Origin: Paenibacillus sp. FSL H8-0079
Lineage (GTDB): Bacteria; Bacillota; Bacilli; Paenibacillales; Paenibacillaceae
Direction of reading: 5' to 3'
Assembly (NCBI RefSeq): GCF_037991315.1
Contig: NZ_CP150300.1
Coordinates: forward strand, 4,030,001 to 4,094,000
Length of the DNA: 64,000 nt
The notes below the pieces were generated by a model. It ran no database searches. It saw only the letters and a list, made by a program, of their open reading frames with translations, and was not told where the DNA came from. Below, piece by piece: positions 1-9,870 of this stretch. Position numbers and translations under genes: made by a program. Position 1 is the first letter of the stretch. The number at the start of each line of letters is the position of its first letter.

Positions 1-845
1 ATATTGATGATCGTTGTTAATGTATACATGTTGTACTTGAAAATCCGGAACTCAAGCAGTGGATGATCTGTTGTCAACTGACGAATAACGAACAGAATCA
101 AGGATATCGCACCTACAACAAGGCATCCAATGACAATTGCACTGCCCCATCCATCGGTACCCGCATCACTGAATCCGTAGAGCAAACTACCAAAACCAAG
201 TGTAGATAAAATAACGCCTGGATAATCCAATTTAGGTTTGGACTGACGTGTTACATTTTTGACAAAAGCAATACCGATTGCCGTAGCAATAATAGAGAAT
301 GGCAAGATGATGTAGAACAACAATCTCCAGGAATAATGCTCAACCACATAACCTGAAAGTGTAGGCCCAATCGCAGGAGCCAGAATCATCGCGATCCCCA
401 TAGTTCCCATGGCCTGACCGCGTTTCTCAATCGGGAAGATGGTCAGGAATACAACGGTCATCAGAGGCATCAGGATACCTGCACCTGCCGCTTGAATAAC
501 ACGACCTACCATCAGAATGGTGAAGGTTGGACTAAGACCACAGACTAACGTCCCTATGGTAAAGAGAGTCATGGCTGTAATAAAAATTTGACGTGTTGAG
601 AATTTCGCAATCAGATATGCCGTAACTGGAATCAGTACACCGTTGACGAGCATATAACCCGTAGTTAACCATTGGGCTTTGTTAGCATTGATAGCGAGGT
701 CTTCCATGATTTTAGGAAGCGCTACGTTCATCAGGGTTTGGTTCAGGAATGCCACAAAGGCACCAATTAACAATGCAGCTACAATCGGGCCTTTCTTGAT
801 GTTGTCCATCGCGGAGGATGGAGCTGCAGCAGTAGTCGTACTCAT
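1..845 (-). CDS. MFS drug-efflux transporter, DHA2 (EmrB/QacA) type, partial
   Basis: Multidrug efflux permease of the major facilitator superfamily, expected in the cytoplasmic membrane exchanging drugs for protons. The reading frame starts with ATG at 845 and runs off the left edge, so only the first 281 or so residues are present. The N-terminus is MSTTTAAAPSS, followed by repeated hydrophobic segments. A DHA2-type first helix contains FLNQTLMNVALPKI, and the next loop has QWLTTGYML. A GxxxGPxxxG-like motif C (LAPAIGPTLSG) is typical of drug-proton antiporters. The start overlaps the stop of the upstream marR gene by four bases (ATGA), so translation is probably coupled and expression should follow the MarR repressor. 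Substrate cannot be inferred. Confidence 0.9.
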   Translation of the reverse strand, partial: MSTTTAAAPSSAMDNIKKGPIVAALLIGAFVAFLNQTLMNVALPKIMEDLAINANKAQWLTTGYMLVNGVLIPVTAYLIAKFSTRQIFITAMTLFTIGTLVCGLSPTFTILMVGRVIQAAGAGILMPLMTVVFLTIFPIEKRGQAMGTMGIAMILAPAIGPTLSGYVVEHYSWRLLFYIILPFSIIATAIGIAFVKNVTRQSKPKLDYPGVILSTLGFGSLLYGFSDAGTDGWGSAIVIGCLVVGAISLILFVIRQLTTDHPLLEFRIFKYNMYTLTTIIN

Positions 846-1288
846 ATGTTGTTCATCTCTCTTCCTTGTAACTTTTCAATCATTTGACTATGAATTCTAA
901 GTAGGTGTTCGAGGTCTTCCTTCGATATATCCAGAATGGGTGACACTCTCTCCATCCACAAATGGTGTGTTTCCTGTTGGGCCTGCTCCCCTTTATCCGT
1001 GATCTGAAGTTTAACGGATCGGCGGTCAGCATCTGAACGTGTCCGAACGATATACTCGCCCTTGACCAACCGCTCCACAACAGCACTCATGGAACTGCTG
1101 CCCATATGGCATAGCTCAGCCACTTCGTTGATGCCGATCGAAGGACGCTCCCTCAGGATGGATAACACCATAAACTGAATCGAAGTCAGCTCGATCTCCT
1201 TGTTTTCATTCCAAAATGCTCGAAAAAGCATTTGATTCACCTGGCGGAACGAATTGATAATATAGAATACTTCATACGTATCAGTCAT
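842..1288 (-). CDS. MarR-family transcriptional regulator of the adjacent efflux pump
   Basis: A 148-residue winged-helix regulator. The MarR signature is visible: helix-turn-helix around residues 53-75 (INEVAELCHMGSSSMSAVVERLV) and the wing with the DRR motif (RSDADRRSVKLQITDKG) at about residues 85-101. Length is normal for the family. The gene is followed, with a four-base overlap, by an MFS efflux gene, the classic marR-pump arrangement in which a small-molecule ligand releases repression of both genes. A sigma-A promoter and a near-perfect palindrome lie just upstream (1317-1381), consistent with autorepression. Ligand unknown. Confidence 0.9.
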   Translation of the reverse strand: MTDTYEVFYIINSFRQVNQMLFRAFWNENKEIELTSIQFMVLSILRERPSIGINEVAELCHMGSSSMSAVVERLVKGEYIVRTRSDADRRSVKLQITDKGEQAQQETHHLWMERVSPILDISKEDLEHLLRIHSQMIEKLQGREMNNI

Positions 1289-1316
1289 TGTTTCACCCTT
1301 TTACTTTTGGAATATA

Positions 1317-1336
1317 ATATTTCGTACACGAAATAT
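1317..1336. promoter_or_regulatory. Candidate MarR operator palindrome
   Basis: Inverted repeat with 9-base arms ATATTTCGT and ACGAAATAT around a 2-base centre, lying between the promoter and the marR start and about 10-30 bases downstream of the predicted transcription start. Size and position fit a MarR dimer site that blocks its own transcription. The match is seen directly; binding by this MarR is inference. Confidence 0.7.
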
Positions 1337-1353
1337 CAGGGGAACAATTACTT

Positions 1354-1381
1354 ATTATAACAAAAATATTTACATAGTCAA
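1354..1381 (-). promoter_or_regulatory. Sigma-A promoter of marR-MFS operon
   Basis: On the minus strand TTGACT, 16 bases, TATAAT: a near-consensus vegetative promoter. Predicted start near 1347, so the 1317-1336 palindrome lies in the early transcribed region. Confidence 0.7.
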
Positions 1382-1489
1382 CTCTTTACATATGATTTTG
1401 TCTGAATAATATTAGGACATACTAAATGTGATATATCCATGCCTTTAATCAACTAACTTGGACACAGTGTGTATCATATGTAATTTTCA

Positions 1490-1541
1490 AATAAAATAAC
1501 CACAGGACTCCTGCATGAAACGCGCAGGCACACCTGTGGTT
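1490..1541 (-). terminator. Rho-independent terminator of second marR gene
   Basis: Stem AACCACAGG / CCTGTGGTT at 1498-1541 with an inner CCTGC / GCAGG pairing, followed on the minus strand by a T-rich stretch (ATTTTATTTG). It lies just after the stop of the gene at 1564-2004. Confidence 0.6.
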
Positions 1542-1563
1542 GTTCAAAAAAATCAACATCGGT

Positions 1564-2004
1564 TCATACCGAAGTCGATAATGCAGGCTCTTTGGTCTTG
1601 GGCGTTGTCATTTTGCCTAACAGATATACCAGCAGTTGTTGATTGTGCATTGAAATGTTACTAAGTACGGAATTCATGAATGCATTACGGATGGTGATGC
1701 CCCGCTCTGTCTCCATTCTTCCTTTGTCGGACAGAGATACCCATACAATGCGTCGATCCTGATTATCCCGATTCCTGCGAATCAGATCGTTCTTCTCCAT
1801 ACGATCGAGCAGCATGGTTACGGCAGCTGGCGTCGTCGCCAGAAAAGGAATCAGATCGGAAGGTTTCATCTTCTGATGATCCTCAAGTACCTCCAGAACA
1901 GCCAGCTGAGCCTCCGTCAATGAGGGTGCCAGCTCTTGATCCATATGCAGTTTATAATCTTTGGTTAATCTGGACCAACACTTGGCAAAATCGGAATTAT
2001 ACAT
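1564..2004 (-). CDS. MarR-family transcriptional regulator
   Basis: A 146-residue MarR protein. The recognition helix region LIPFLATTPAAVTMLLDRMEKNDLI is followed by a wing with RRNRDNQDRRIVWVSLSDKG, including the hallmark DRR. The frame is open upstream to a GTG at 2037, but ATG at 2004 is preferred because GAGGAG lies about 9 bases before it, giving MYNSDFAKCW as N-terminus. It is a single gene with its own terminator (1490-1541), downstream of parC and on the same strand; no obvious target gene adjoins it. The C-terminal tail after the last helix (TTPKTKEPALSTSV) is not conserved-looking. Ligand and regulon unknown. Confidence 0.85.
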   Translation of the reverse strand: MYNSDFAKCWSRLTKDYKLHMDQELAPSLTEAQLAVLEVLEDHQKMKPSDLIPFLATTPAAVTMLLDRMEKNDLIRRNRDNQDRRIVWVSLSDKGRMETERGITIRNAFMNSVLSNISMHNQQLLVYLLGKMTTPKTKEPALSTSV

Positions 2005-2171
2005 CTTACATCGCTCCTCTCTGCAACCGGTTATCACTTCACCTGCTTAAGTTTTCGCGCTTCAAAGCCGCATTCCTGCTGCCTTTTTTCAATTTCCTAG
2101 CGATCGACCGTAATCGACGAAGGTTGTTAAACTTCGCATGAATGCCCTCTTCTAATCCGCCTTCGAACAAC

Positions 2172-2219
2172 AAAAAAAGACTCCTCGCATGACAGGATTA
2201 GCTGTTCTGCGAAAAGTCT
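2172..2219 (-). terminator. Terminator of parE-parC
   Basis: Minus-strand hairpin of AGACT, CGCA and ACAG segments paired with CTGT, TGCG and AGTCT, followed by a run of seven T. It lies directly downstream of the parC stop at 2232. Confidence 0.8.
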
Positions 2220-2231
2220 CGTTTGTTGTTT

Positions 2232-4694
2232 TTATGAAGATGATGCTGGTTGATTCTCATTGAAGTCCCTTAGAAGTTCAACAATCTCGTCCTGTTTGTC
2301 CACATGAACGATCAGCTTGCCAATATGTTTGCGCTCTGTAATCGGAACACCTTCCGATGATATCGGATACACCTGGCCTTCTTTGGTCATTACCGTGATA
2401 TTACGTTGCTCTTTGCAATAAAACGCGCCAACAATGCTGCTGCCATTCGGTTTCACTCGTTTGCCTTCCTTGAACTCGAATGTGGCAAGCCCCTTGCCTC
2501 CACGGCTCTGTATAGCGTAATCCAGAAGTAATGAACGTTTACCATATCCCAGATCGGACAACACGGCAACTTCACCTTCATCTCCTTCTACCCATAGAGC
2601 CGATACAACTTCATCTGTATCTCTTAACTGAATACCACGAACACCACCAGACACACGACCCATCGGATTGACTTCGTCCTCTCGGAAACGAATCGCCATG
2701 GCTTCTTTCGTAATCAACAAAATATCTTGTCCACCTGTACTTAGATGTACAGATAACACTTCATCGTCCTTGCCCACTTTACAAGCCGCAACTGCACCGG
2801 AACGCTTGGTAACGTAATCCTTCAGCTCCGTTCGTTTCACCTGTCCTCTTCGCGTAACGAAGACCAGACTGTGATTCGGCTCTTCAAAGGATTTCACAGC
2901 AAGCACACTTGCAATACGGTCATCTTTCGCAAGTGGAATCACATTCACAATCGCTGTGCCCGGGTCTTTCCACTTGAATTCAGGTACCTGGTGAACAGGT
3001 AACAGGAAGTACTGACCTTTCCTCGTAAAGACAAGCAGATTCTCAAGCGTATTTACTTCCATAACCTGAGCGATATAATCGCCGTCTTTCACACCACTTC
3101 CGCTCCGTTCACCACCAGAACGTGTAAAGGACTGCATGCCTGTACGTTTCACATATCCCTCTTTGGATAACGTAACAAATACATCTTCCGCATTCACAAG
3201 CACTTCGAGATTAACCTTAAGTTCTTCCACTTCACCCTGGATCGCAGAACGACGGTCTATGCCGTATTTCTCACGAATCTCCATTAATTCTTTGCGGATG
3301 ACTCCGATGAGCTTGCGGTCACTATCCAGAATGGATTGTAATTGCGCAATTTTTTTCATCAGTTCACCGAGTTCCTTTTCCAGAGAATTGATCTCCAGAT
3401 TCGTCAAACGGTACAATTGCAAAGTAAGTATGGAATCCGCTTGGCGTTCTGTGAATCCAAACATCCACATCAGGTTATTTTGGGCATCCTGACGGTTTTT
3501 CGATGCTTTGATCGCTGCAATGACCTCGTCGAGGATGTTAAGTGCTTTTACCAGGCCCTCGAGCACATGCGCACGGTCTTGCGCCTTCTCCAGCTCAAAC
3601 CGGGTACGGAAGGTTACAACCTCCCGCTGATGGGCAATGTAAGCCTCGAGGATCGATTTCAATCCTAATTGGTGAGGTGCTTTATTCACAATCGCAACCA
3701 TATTGAAGTTATAGGTGACTTGCAGGTCGGTTTTCTTCAGCAAATAAGCCAAAATACCTTGTGCATCCGCTTCTTTTTTCAACTCAACCACGATTCGCAG
3801 ACCTTCACGTCCACTCTCATCACGCACTTCGGCAATACCTTCAACCTTCTTCTCAAGTCGAATGTTCTCCATCGCTGTAACCAGACGAGACTTCACGACC
3901 TGATAAGGGATCTCGGTAATGACGATTTGCTGTTTGCCACCACGCATGTTTTCAATCTCGGTTTTGGACCGGATATAGATCCGTCCTTTACCTGTGCGAT
4001 AGGCATCCAGAATGCCGTCGCCGCCCATAATCAATCCGCCTGTCGGAAAGTCAGGACCTTTCATGAACATCATGATCTCGTCAAGCTCAATGGACGGTTT
4101 TTCCATTACAGCGATGGAAGCATCAATGACTTCACGCAAATTGTGCGGAGGAATCTCCGTTGCAAACCCAGAGGAAATTCCGCTGACGCCATTCACCAGC
4201 AAGTTCGGATAACGGGATGGTAATACAACCGGTTCTTTGGCCGTATTATCAAAATTATCCTTAAACAGAACGGTCCGTTTCTCGATATCGCGAAGCATCT
4301 CCATCGCGATGGGCGACAAACGGGCCTCCGTATACCGCATCGCCGCTGCCGGGTCATCATCCTGTGATCCCCAGTTACCATGACCGTCCACGAGCATATG
4401 GCCCATTTTCCATGGCTGTGCCATCCGCACCATACCCTCATAGATCGAAGAGTCACCATGAGGATGATAATTACCCATTACGTCCCCAACGGTTTTGGCA
4501 GACTTGCGATAAGTCTTGTCAGGCGTATTACCTGAATCGTACATGGCGTACAGAATACGCCGCTGTACAGGCTTCAACCCATCCCGTACGTCGGGAATGG
4601 CTCGATCCTGAATAATATATTTGGAGTAGCGACCGAAACGGTCCCCTACGACCTCTTCGAGAAAGGCCGGCATAAATTGTTCTGATGGACTCAT
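2232..4694 (-). CDS. parC: DNA topoisomerase IV subunit A (ParC/GrlA)
   Basis: Breakage-reunion subunit of topoisomerase IV, which decatenates daughter chromosomes. The ATG at 4694 (820 residues) is preferred over an upstream in-frame GTG at 4703, because AGAAGG sits 8 bases before it. The catalytic tyrosine lies in [10 protein letters not shown] at residue 121. The quinolone-resistance region reads [11 protein letters not shown] with Ser82 and Glu86, the residues found in drug-sensitive GrlA proteins. The C-terminal half holds the beta-pinwheel repeats (for example [18 protein letters not shown] and [10 protein letters not shown]). The gene begins a few bases after the parE stop, so the two are co-transcribed and probably coupled. 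Distinguished from GyrA by the neighbouring ParE. Confidence 0.97.
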   Translation of the reverse strand: MSPSEQFMPAFLEEVVGDRFGRYSKYIIQDRAIPDVRDGLKPVQRRILYAMYDSGNTPDKTYRKSAKTVGDVMGNYHPHGDSSIYEGMVRMAQPWKMGHMLVDGHGNWGSQDDDPAAAMRYTEARLSPIAMEMLRDIEKRTVLFKDNFDNTAKEPVVLPSRYPNLLVNGVSGISSGFATEIPPHNLREVIDASIAVMEKPSIELDEIMMFMKGPDFPTGGLIMGGDGILDAYRTGKGRIYIRSKTEIENMRGGKQQIVITEIPYQVVKSRLVTAMENIRLEKKVEGIAEVRDESGREGLRIVVELKKEADAQGILAYLLKKTDLQVTYNFNMVAIVNKAPHQLGLKSILEAYIAHQREVVTFRTRFELEKAQDRAHVLEGLVKALNILDEVIAAIKASKNRQDAQNNLMWMFGFTERQADSILTLQLYRLTNLEINSLEKELGELMKKIAQLQSILDSDRKLIGVIRKELMEIREKYGIDRRSAIQGEVEELKVNLEVLVNAEDVFVTLSKEGYVKRTGMQSFTRSGGERSGSGVKDGDYIAQVMEVNTLENLLVFTRKGQYFLLPVHQVPEFKWKDPGTAIVNVIPLAKDDRIASVLAVKSFEEPNHSLVFVTRRGQVKRTELKDYVTKRSGAVAACKVGKDDEVLSVHLSTGGQDILLITKEAMAIRFREDEVNPMGRVSGGVRGIQLRDTDEVVSALWVEGDEGEVAVLSDLGYGKRSLLLDYAIQSRGGKGLATFEFKEGKRVKPNGSSIVGAFYCKEQRNITVMTKEGQVYPISSEGVPITERKHIGKLIVHVDKQDEIVELLRDFNENQPASSS

Positions 4695-4706
4695 TCCAAG
4701 CACCTT

Positions 4707-6686
4707 CTATTCTTCGTACTCTGTAAAGTCGACGTTCTCTACAATCCAGCGTTTACGCGGATCAACCTTATCACCCATGAGCGTAGATACACGACGTTCT
4801 GCTTTTGCCGCATCAACAATCTGTACCTTCAGCATCGCACGAGTTTCCGGATTCATCGTTGTCTCCCACAGTTGATCCGGATTCATCTCACCAAGCCCTT
4901 TATAACGTTGAAGCTCAACATTATTACCGAATTCCTTCATATAATTCGCCAGTTCTTCATCCGTCCATGCATATCGAACGCTCGCGAGCTTACCAGACTT
5001 ACGAGTAAGTTTGTACAATGGCGGCTGTGCTATATATACTTTGCCTGCATCAATTAATGGCTTCATATAACGATAAAAGAAGGTTAACAACAGCACCTGA
5101 ATATGTGCGCCATCCGTATCGGCATCAGTCATAATGATAATTTTGGAATAATTGCTGTCTTCAACTGCAAATTCGGTTCCAATACCCGCCCCGATCGCCG
5201 CTGTAATCGCACGGTATTCTTCATTTTTGAGAATATCGGCCAGCTTCGATTTTTCCGGATTGAGCGGTTTACCCTTGAGCGGCAGAATAGCCTGAATCTT
5301 TGAGTCGCGTCCCTGTTTGGCAGAACCACCTGCGGAATCACCTTCGACAATAAATAACTCATTGCGGGTAAAATCCTTCGATTGCGCCGGCGTAAGCTTG
5401 CCGTTCAAGTTGGAACTTTCACTGCGTTTTTTGCCTGTACGCATATCATCCCGTGCTTTGCGAGCCGCTTCTCTGGCTCTGGAGGCTTGAACCGCTTTGC
5501 GAATTAACGTTTGCGCTACCTGCGGGTTTTCTTCCAGGAACCTTTGAATATTCTCGGACACGACCGAATCCACTGCACTTCGAGCGGAAGCGCTACCGAG
5601 TTGATCCTTCGTTTGGCCTACGAATTCAACCTCTGACATTTTGACACTGATGACGGCCATCATACCTTCACGTAAATCATTGCCTTCGAGGTTTTTATCT
5701 TTTTCCTTGATCATGCTGGTACGCCGCGCGTAGTCATTCATTACACGGGTATACGCAGCCCTGAATCCGGTCTCATGAGTACCGCCACCCCGAGTAGGGA
5801 TCGAGTTCACGAATGAAGCGAGCGTTTCCGTATAACCCGCGTTATACTGGATTGCGACTTCGACTTCAATGTCATCCTTCTCCGCATAGAAGTGAATGAC
5901 ATCATGCAGTACGTCTTTATTTTCGTTAAGAAAAGCAACAAACTGGCTTGCTCCACCTTCATACATGTATTCATCCTGATTGCCTGAACGTTCGTCCTTG
6001 AGCACAATTCTCAGACCCGAATTCAGAAAAGCAATCTCCTGAAGACGTTCTGCCAGTGTATCATAATTGAATTGAATGCCGCTCTGGAACACGCGAATAT
6101 CCGGTTTAAATGTAACTTTCGTACCTGTCCGATTGGTATTACCCAACACTTCGAGACCGGACACCGATTCTCCGACATGTTCAATCCCTTTTTTGTCCTG
6201 CCAATATTCGAATCGCTGACGATGAATCTTGCCATCACGGAAAATCTCGACTTCAAGCCATTCGGACAATGCGTTTGTAACTGACGCACCTACACCGTGC
6301 AAACCGCCGGATTTTTTGTATCCTGATCCACCGAACTTACCGCCTGCGTGCAAAATCGTAAACACGACCTGGGGAGTAGGAATCCCTGTTTTATGTATAC
6401 CTGTCGGAATTCCCCTTCCGTTATCCTGAACCGTAATAGAACCGTCCTTATGCAGTGTGATATCGATTTTGGAGCAGAATTTGGCGAGATGTTCGTCGAC
6501 AGCGTTGTCCACAATTTCCCATACCAAATGATGTAGACCTGAAGTGCTGGTGCTGCCGATGTACATCCCCGGCCGTTTCCGTACCGCTACCAACCCTTCA
6601 AGTACTTGAATGTCGTCCGCGTCGTAGCCTGAAGACCCCTGTCCTCCGCCTGTCGAACCTGCCGACATATCGATTTGCTCGACCAT
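4707..6686 (-). CDS. parE: DNA topoisomerase IV subunit B (ParE/GrlB)
   Basis: ATPase subunit of topoisomerase IV, 659 residues. The GHKL fold is visible: EIVDNAVDEHLA with the catalytic Glu-Asn pair, DNGRGIP, and GGLHGVGASVTNALS. The TOPRIM domain contains ELFIVEGDSAGGSAKQGRD and IMTDADTDGAHI with the metal-binding DxD residues. The C-terminal QRYKGLGEMNPDQLWETTMNPETR block is typical of GyrB/ParE. The N-terminus carries a short Gly/Ser-rich extension (MSAGSTGGGQGSSGY). GGGGGAG lies 5 bases before the ATG. It is the first gene of the parE-parC pair. Confidence 0.97.
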   Translation of the reverse strand: MVEQIDMSAGSTGGGQGSSGYDADDIQVLEGLVAVRKRPGMYIGSTSTSGLHHLVWEIVDNAVDEHLAKFCSKIDITLHKDGSITVQDNGRGIPTGIHKTGIPTPQVVFTILHAGGKFGGSGYKKSGGLHGVGASVTNALSEWLEVEIFRDGKIHRQRFEYWQDKKGIEHVGESVSGLEVLGNTNRTGTKVTFKPDIRVFQSGIQFNYDTLAERLQEIAFLNSGLRIVLKDERSGNQDEYMYEGGASQFVAFLNENKDVLHDVIHFYAEKDDIEVEVAIQYNAGYTETLASFVNSIPTRGGGTHETGFRAAYTRVMNDYARRTSMIKEKDKNLEGNDLREGMMAVISVKMSEVEFVGQTKDQLGSASARSAVDSVVSENIQRFLEENPQVAQTLIRKAVQASRAREAARKARDDMRTGKKRSESSNLNGKLTPAQSKDFTRNELFIVEGDSAGGSAKQGRDSKIQAILPLKGKPLNPEKSKLADILKNEEYRAITAAIGAGIGTEFAVEDSNYSKIIIMTDADTDGAHIQVLLLTFFYRYMKPLIDAGKVYIAQPPLYKLTRKSGKLASVRYAWTDEELANYMKEFGNNVELQRYKGLGEMNPDQLWETTMNPETRAMLKVQIVDAAKAERRVSTLMGDKVDPRKRWIVENVDFTEYEE

Positions 6687-6762
6687 TCATGCTCCCCCTT
6701 CTTAACTTGCAACTAAAAAAATGCCTAAAATGCAAACAGATGTTTTCTTATCCTTGTCCATT

Positions 6763-7761
6763 TTAATTCAAGATATCCCGTTTCGTAAAGACAAGGAATG
6801 ACACAATGAGTGAAGCAACGCCCCAAACACTAAGCACAATAAGGGAAAAACCTAAATTCATACCCTCGATTGGCGGTAATCCACCCGACAAATAATTCGG
6901 AAGTTCGAGGTTAACCATGAACAGATACTTCGCTGTCTGCCAGGATGCTGCCATGCTGGTCAAGATTGTTCCTGCAATCAGAGCGGCCATCATGATAACA
7001 ATACTTGCAGCAGTACTGCGCACAAGCACAGATACCATAAACGCAAGCATAGCCACAATTACACTTACAAACCAGATCAGTCCTGCCTGCATAAGCATAT
7101 ACAGCCACTGGTCTACAGCATGTACTGCCGACATATCGACATCCGTTCCCACAACCTTGAATCCTGTGAAGATCGGCATGTTGAAGCCTTTGTAGCCAAA
7201 GACGGCACCCGATATGACATAACATATAATGTAGGCTGATACCACTATGATTGAAACAAACATAATCAGCGTAATTAATTTGCTCAGAAGCACTTTCCAG
7301 CGTCTAACCGGACGCGTTAAAAGCATTTTAATCGTACCTGTCGTACGTTCACCCGAAACAAGATCTGAAGCAATAGCCATGATTAACAGTGGAATAAACA
7401 ATCCAACTGCATTGTTCATGAACTCCCGCGTAAAGGTAACACCACCCGGTTCTTTGGGATTGATGTCATTTTCGAGATAGTACTGCATCTGCTGGATATA
7501 CACTGTTCTATATTTTTTATATTCTTCAGGTACCCGATCGCTACCGAGCGAGTTTTGATTGTCTGTGATGGCCTGTTGCAGTTCAAGCCGCCAATCGCCG
7601 CCGAACTTGTCCCGGTTATTCTCCGCAGATTTCATCTGGGCATACGTAAACATCGGTACGAGGATCGCAAGTACAATAAATATAATATAAAGCCGTTTTT
7701 TCTTCACCATCTTAATCGTTTCATTGCGAATCAGCGGCATGATATTATTCAATGGATTCAC
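6763..7761 (-). CDS. ABC-2 type transporter permease
   Basis: A membrane subunit of about 330 residues with an N-terminal helix (LYIIFIVLAILVPMFTY), a long extracytoplasmic loop, then five further hydrophobic segments. The motif SGERTTGTIKMLLTRPVRRWKVLLSKL is typical of ABC-2 permeases of the NatB/YhaP type. The start is uncertain: GTG at 7761 overlaps the end of the upstream ATPase gene by 17 bases; TTG at 7752 has AGAAGGTG about 6 bases before it; ATG at 7740 has no good site. All give the same membrane protein. It partners the ATPase at 7745-8710. The exported substrate is unknown. Confidence 0.88.
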   Translation of the reverse strand: MNPLNNIMPLIRNETIKMVKKKRLYIIFIVLAILVPMFTYAQMKSAENNRDKFGGDWRLELQQAITDNQNSLGSDRVPEEYKKYRTVYIQQMQYYLENDINPKEPGGVTFTREFMNNAVGLFIPLLIMAIASDLVSGERTTGTIKMLLTRPVRRWKVLLSKLITLIMFVSIIVVSAYIICYVISGAVFGYKGFNMPIFTGFKVVGTDVDMSAVHAVDQWLYMLMQAGLIWFVSVIVAMLAFMVSVLVRSTAASIVIMMAALIAGTILTSMAASWQTAKYLFMVNLELPNYLSGGLPPIEGMNLGFSLIVLSVWGVASLIVSFLVFTKRDILN

Positions 7762-8710
7762 CTTCTGTCATTTTTAAGAATAGTTGTTCGAGCGTAGGCT
7801 GAATTCGCTGTACCCCTTCAACCTGTACACCAGCTTGAACCATCTGTTGCACCATATCAGGAATTCGATCTTCATGCATCTCGGCAACCACAGCGTTGGG
7901 ACCAAGGCCCGCAACAATGGTATCATCCATCACATCCGCTGGTCGACCTACCAGAGCAATGCCTGCATCCTGCAACATCTTTTTGCCTTGCTCCAGTGGT
8001 GAAACGTGCCAGATAGCCAACTTGGAATGATCTTCAATCAGCTCACTAACACCTCCAACGGCAAGCACACGTCCAGCACTGATAATGGCTACTCTGTCAC
8101 AGAGAAGCTGGATCTCACTTAACAGGTGACTGCTGACAAATACAGCCATACCTTCACTGGCAAGTTGTTTAATAAAGACCCGTAGTTCCTTAATGCCTTT
8201 CGGATCAAGGCCGTTCGTCGGTTCATCGAGAATAAGCAGACGTGGACGCCCAAGCAACGCTTGCGCAATACCTAGCCGTTGACGCATCCCCAGTGAGTAT
8301 GTTCTGACTTTATCATGAATGCGCTGATCCAATCGTACAATATCCACGACTTCCTGAATCCGCTCGTTGTCCACACCTGGTTGCATGCGTGCAAAATGCT
8401 CCAGGTTCTCCCACCCGGTCAGATATGTATATACCTCCGGATTCTCAACAATGGAGCCTACATACTTCAAAGCACGTTCAGGGTCCCGATTCACATCATA
8501 ACCACAGACTTTGATTTTTCCTTCTGTCGGTTTGATCAGATCGACCAGCATCCGTATGGTCGTTGTTTTTCCGGCACCGTTGGGACCGAGAAATCCGAAG
8601 ATTTCACCAGGTTTTACGTCAAATGTAACGTCCTTAATGATCCATTTGCGTCCGATCCGCTTCTTCAGATTTTGTACGGACAGGACGGAATCATACTGCT
8701 GCTCTGCCAT
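7745..8710 (-). CDS. ABC transporter ATP-binding protein
   Basis: 321 residues. Walker A GPNGAGKTT at about residues 43-51, Q-loop region, signature YSLGMRQRLGIAQALL, Walker B LLILDEPTNGLDP and the H-loop SSHLLSE are all intact. The C-terminal extension (about 100 residues after the nucleotide-binding domain) is of the type found in antibiotic or sodium exporters of the CcmA/NatA group. The ATG directly follows the TAA of the upstream SGNH gene, and the permease gene overlaps its end, so the three form one operon. It should form a dimer with two copies of the permease. Confidence 0.92.
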   Translation of the reverse strand: MAEQQYDSVLSVQNLKKRIGRKWIIKDVTFDVKPGEIFGFLGPNGAGKTTTIRMLVDLIKPTEGKIKVCGYDVNRDPERALKYVGSIVENPEVYTYLTGWENLEHFARMQPGVDNERIQEVVDIVRLDQRIHDKVRTYSLGMRQRLGIAQALLGRPRLLILDEPTNGLDPKGIKELRVFIKQLASEGMAVFVSSHLLSEIQLLCDRVAIISAGRVLAVGGVSELIEDHSKLAIWHVSPLEQGKKMLQDAGIALVGRPADVMDDTIVAGLGPNAVVAEMHEDRIPDMVQQMVQAGVQVEGVQRIQPTLEQLFLKMTEGESIE

Positions 8711-9580
8711 TTAATTTCCGCTCCCTTCTGCCGGTGTATCCGCCTGGAATTCCTGTGCAATCCGAACTGCAATTTGCTCATAACCTTGTCCGTTGGGATG
8801 GAAATGATCTGACGAGAGATACTCCCCCAGATGGTTTTCAAATAAATCGAATGTAGGGACCAGTGTCATCTTGTCCTCATTGTTCAAAATAGCCAGTGCA
8901 GCATCGTTCCATGCAGCAACAACCGCATTACCTGGCTCCTCCAGTTCCTTCACATCACCAAACGGATTGTACAACCCTATGTACGCAATCTGTGCATCGG
9001 GATTGATTTCTTTTACTTTCTTCAATATCTCCTGAAGGCGTTTCGATGTTTCAGGCAAAGCCGCTGCCAATTGCTCTGCAGTTGGCGGATCTTCCCCCTG
9101 CAAAACCTGTCCGCCTTGGAACAGATCATTCGCGCCGATCGAGAGCAAAATAAAATTGGACTGTTGCAGGACGTAACGCACACCTTGCTCATCCAGTTTT
9201 GTCAACAAAGCATCAGTTCTCAAACCATTAACACCCAGATTATTAAGAACCTGAACGTCATATCCTTTATCTTTGAGCAGGTTCCCTGCACGTCTCACAA
9301 AGCCAAGTCCTTCATCATCCCCTGTACCTCTTGCCAGAGAATCGCCGATGACGGCCATCCGTATCTTGCCATCTTCCACGACCGCTGGTTCTCCCAAATC
9401 CTTAGGTGGTGCAGTTGTCTCTTGGCCTGTAGTTAACGCAGAATCTCCCTCGGGGAAAATCACGTCTTTGATGGCATATCCAAATCCAAATAACAACAAC
9501 AAGGTTGCCAAGATGGATACTGTACTGACAGTTCTCCAGATCCATGGTGCTGAATCAAGGCTTTTTTTCTTTTTCATCAT
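8711..9580 (-). CDS. Membrane-anchored SGNH/GDSL-family hydrolase
   Basis: About 290 residues with one N-terminal transmembrane segment (TVSTVSILATLLLLFGFGYAI), so the catalytic domain should face outward. SGNH motifs: block I VIGDSLARGTGD (nucleophile Ser), block III SIGANDL (Asn), block V SSDHFHPNGQGY (catalytic Asp and His). The family includes esterases and lipases such as the Bacillus YpmR-like proteins; the true substrate is unknown, with cell-wall acyl groups or lipids possible. ATG at 9580 is chosen because GGAG precedes it by 5 bases; an in-frame GTG lies at 9601. It is the first gene of an operon with an ABC-2 exporter, which hints at a linked envelope role. Confidence 0.88.
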   Translation of the reverse strand: MMKKKKSLDSAPWIWRTVSTVSILATLLLLFGFGYAIKDVIFPEGDSALTTGQETTAPPKDLGEPAVVEDGKIRMAVIGDSLARGTGDDEGLGFVRRAGNLLKDKGYDVQVLNNLGVNGLRTDALLTKLDEQGVRYVLQQSNFILLSIGANDLFQGGQVLQGEDPPTAEQLAAALPETSKRLQEILKKVKEINPDAQIAYIGLYNPFGDVKELEEPGNAVVAAWNDAALAILNNEDKMTLVPTFDLFENHLGEYLSSDHFHPNGQGYEQIAVRIAQEFQADTPAEGSGN

Positions 9581-9641
9581 CACATCTCCGCTCATGTACA
9601 CCAGTCCGGGTGCTTTATAATTTATAATGACTTTACATTAA

Positions 9642-9685
9642 GGCGTGTCTGAAAATCCGCTTCCTTCGGAGTTTTCAGACACGCC
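9642..9685. repeat. Perfect 14-base inverted repeat hairpin
   Basis: Arms GGCGTGTCTGAAAA (9642-9655) and TTTTCAGACACGCC (9672-9685), with a further CCG/CGG pair in the loop. It lies upstream of the SGNH operon and downstream of the CAP-protein terminator. There is no T run on either side, so it is not an obvious terminator. The motif ACACGCCCTGATG at its right edge recurs at 10992-11004. Confidence 0.6.
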
Positions 9686-9782
9686 CTGATGATGCTATTC
9701 CTAAATAACATAAATGTTCTGTCGTTAATTTGCAAATTTTGGCGCTACATTCGCAGAATTCATTTTCCATATGTAATTTTAA

Positions 9783-9830
9783 GGAAAAAAGGTTATGCCA
9801 CACACAGATTTCAACTGTGCTGGCATAACC
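9783..9830 (-). terminator. Terminator of CAP-domain gene
   Basis: Stem GGTTATGCCA (9791-9800) / TGGCATAACC (9821-9830) with an inner ACAG/CTGT pair, followed on the minus strand by TTTTTT. Confidence 0.8.
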
Positions 9831-9870
9831 TTGTGATAAACAAATTTTTAATTACTTCATTAAATTCAGT

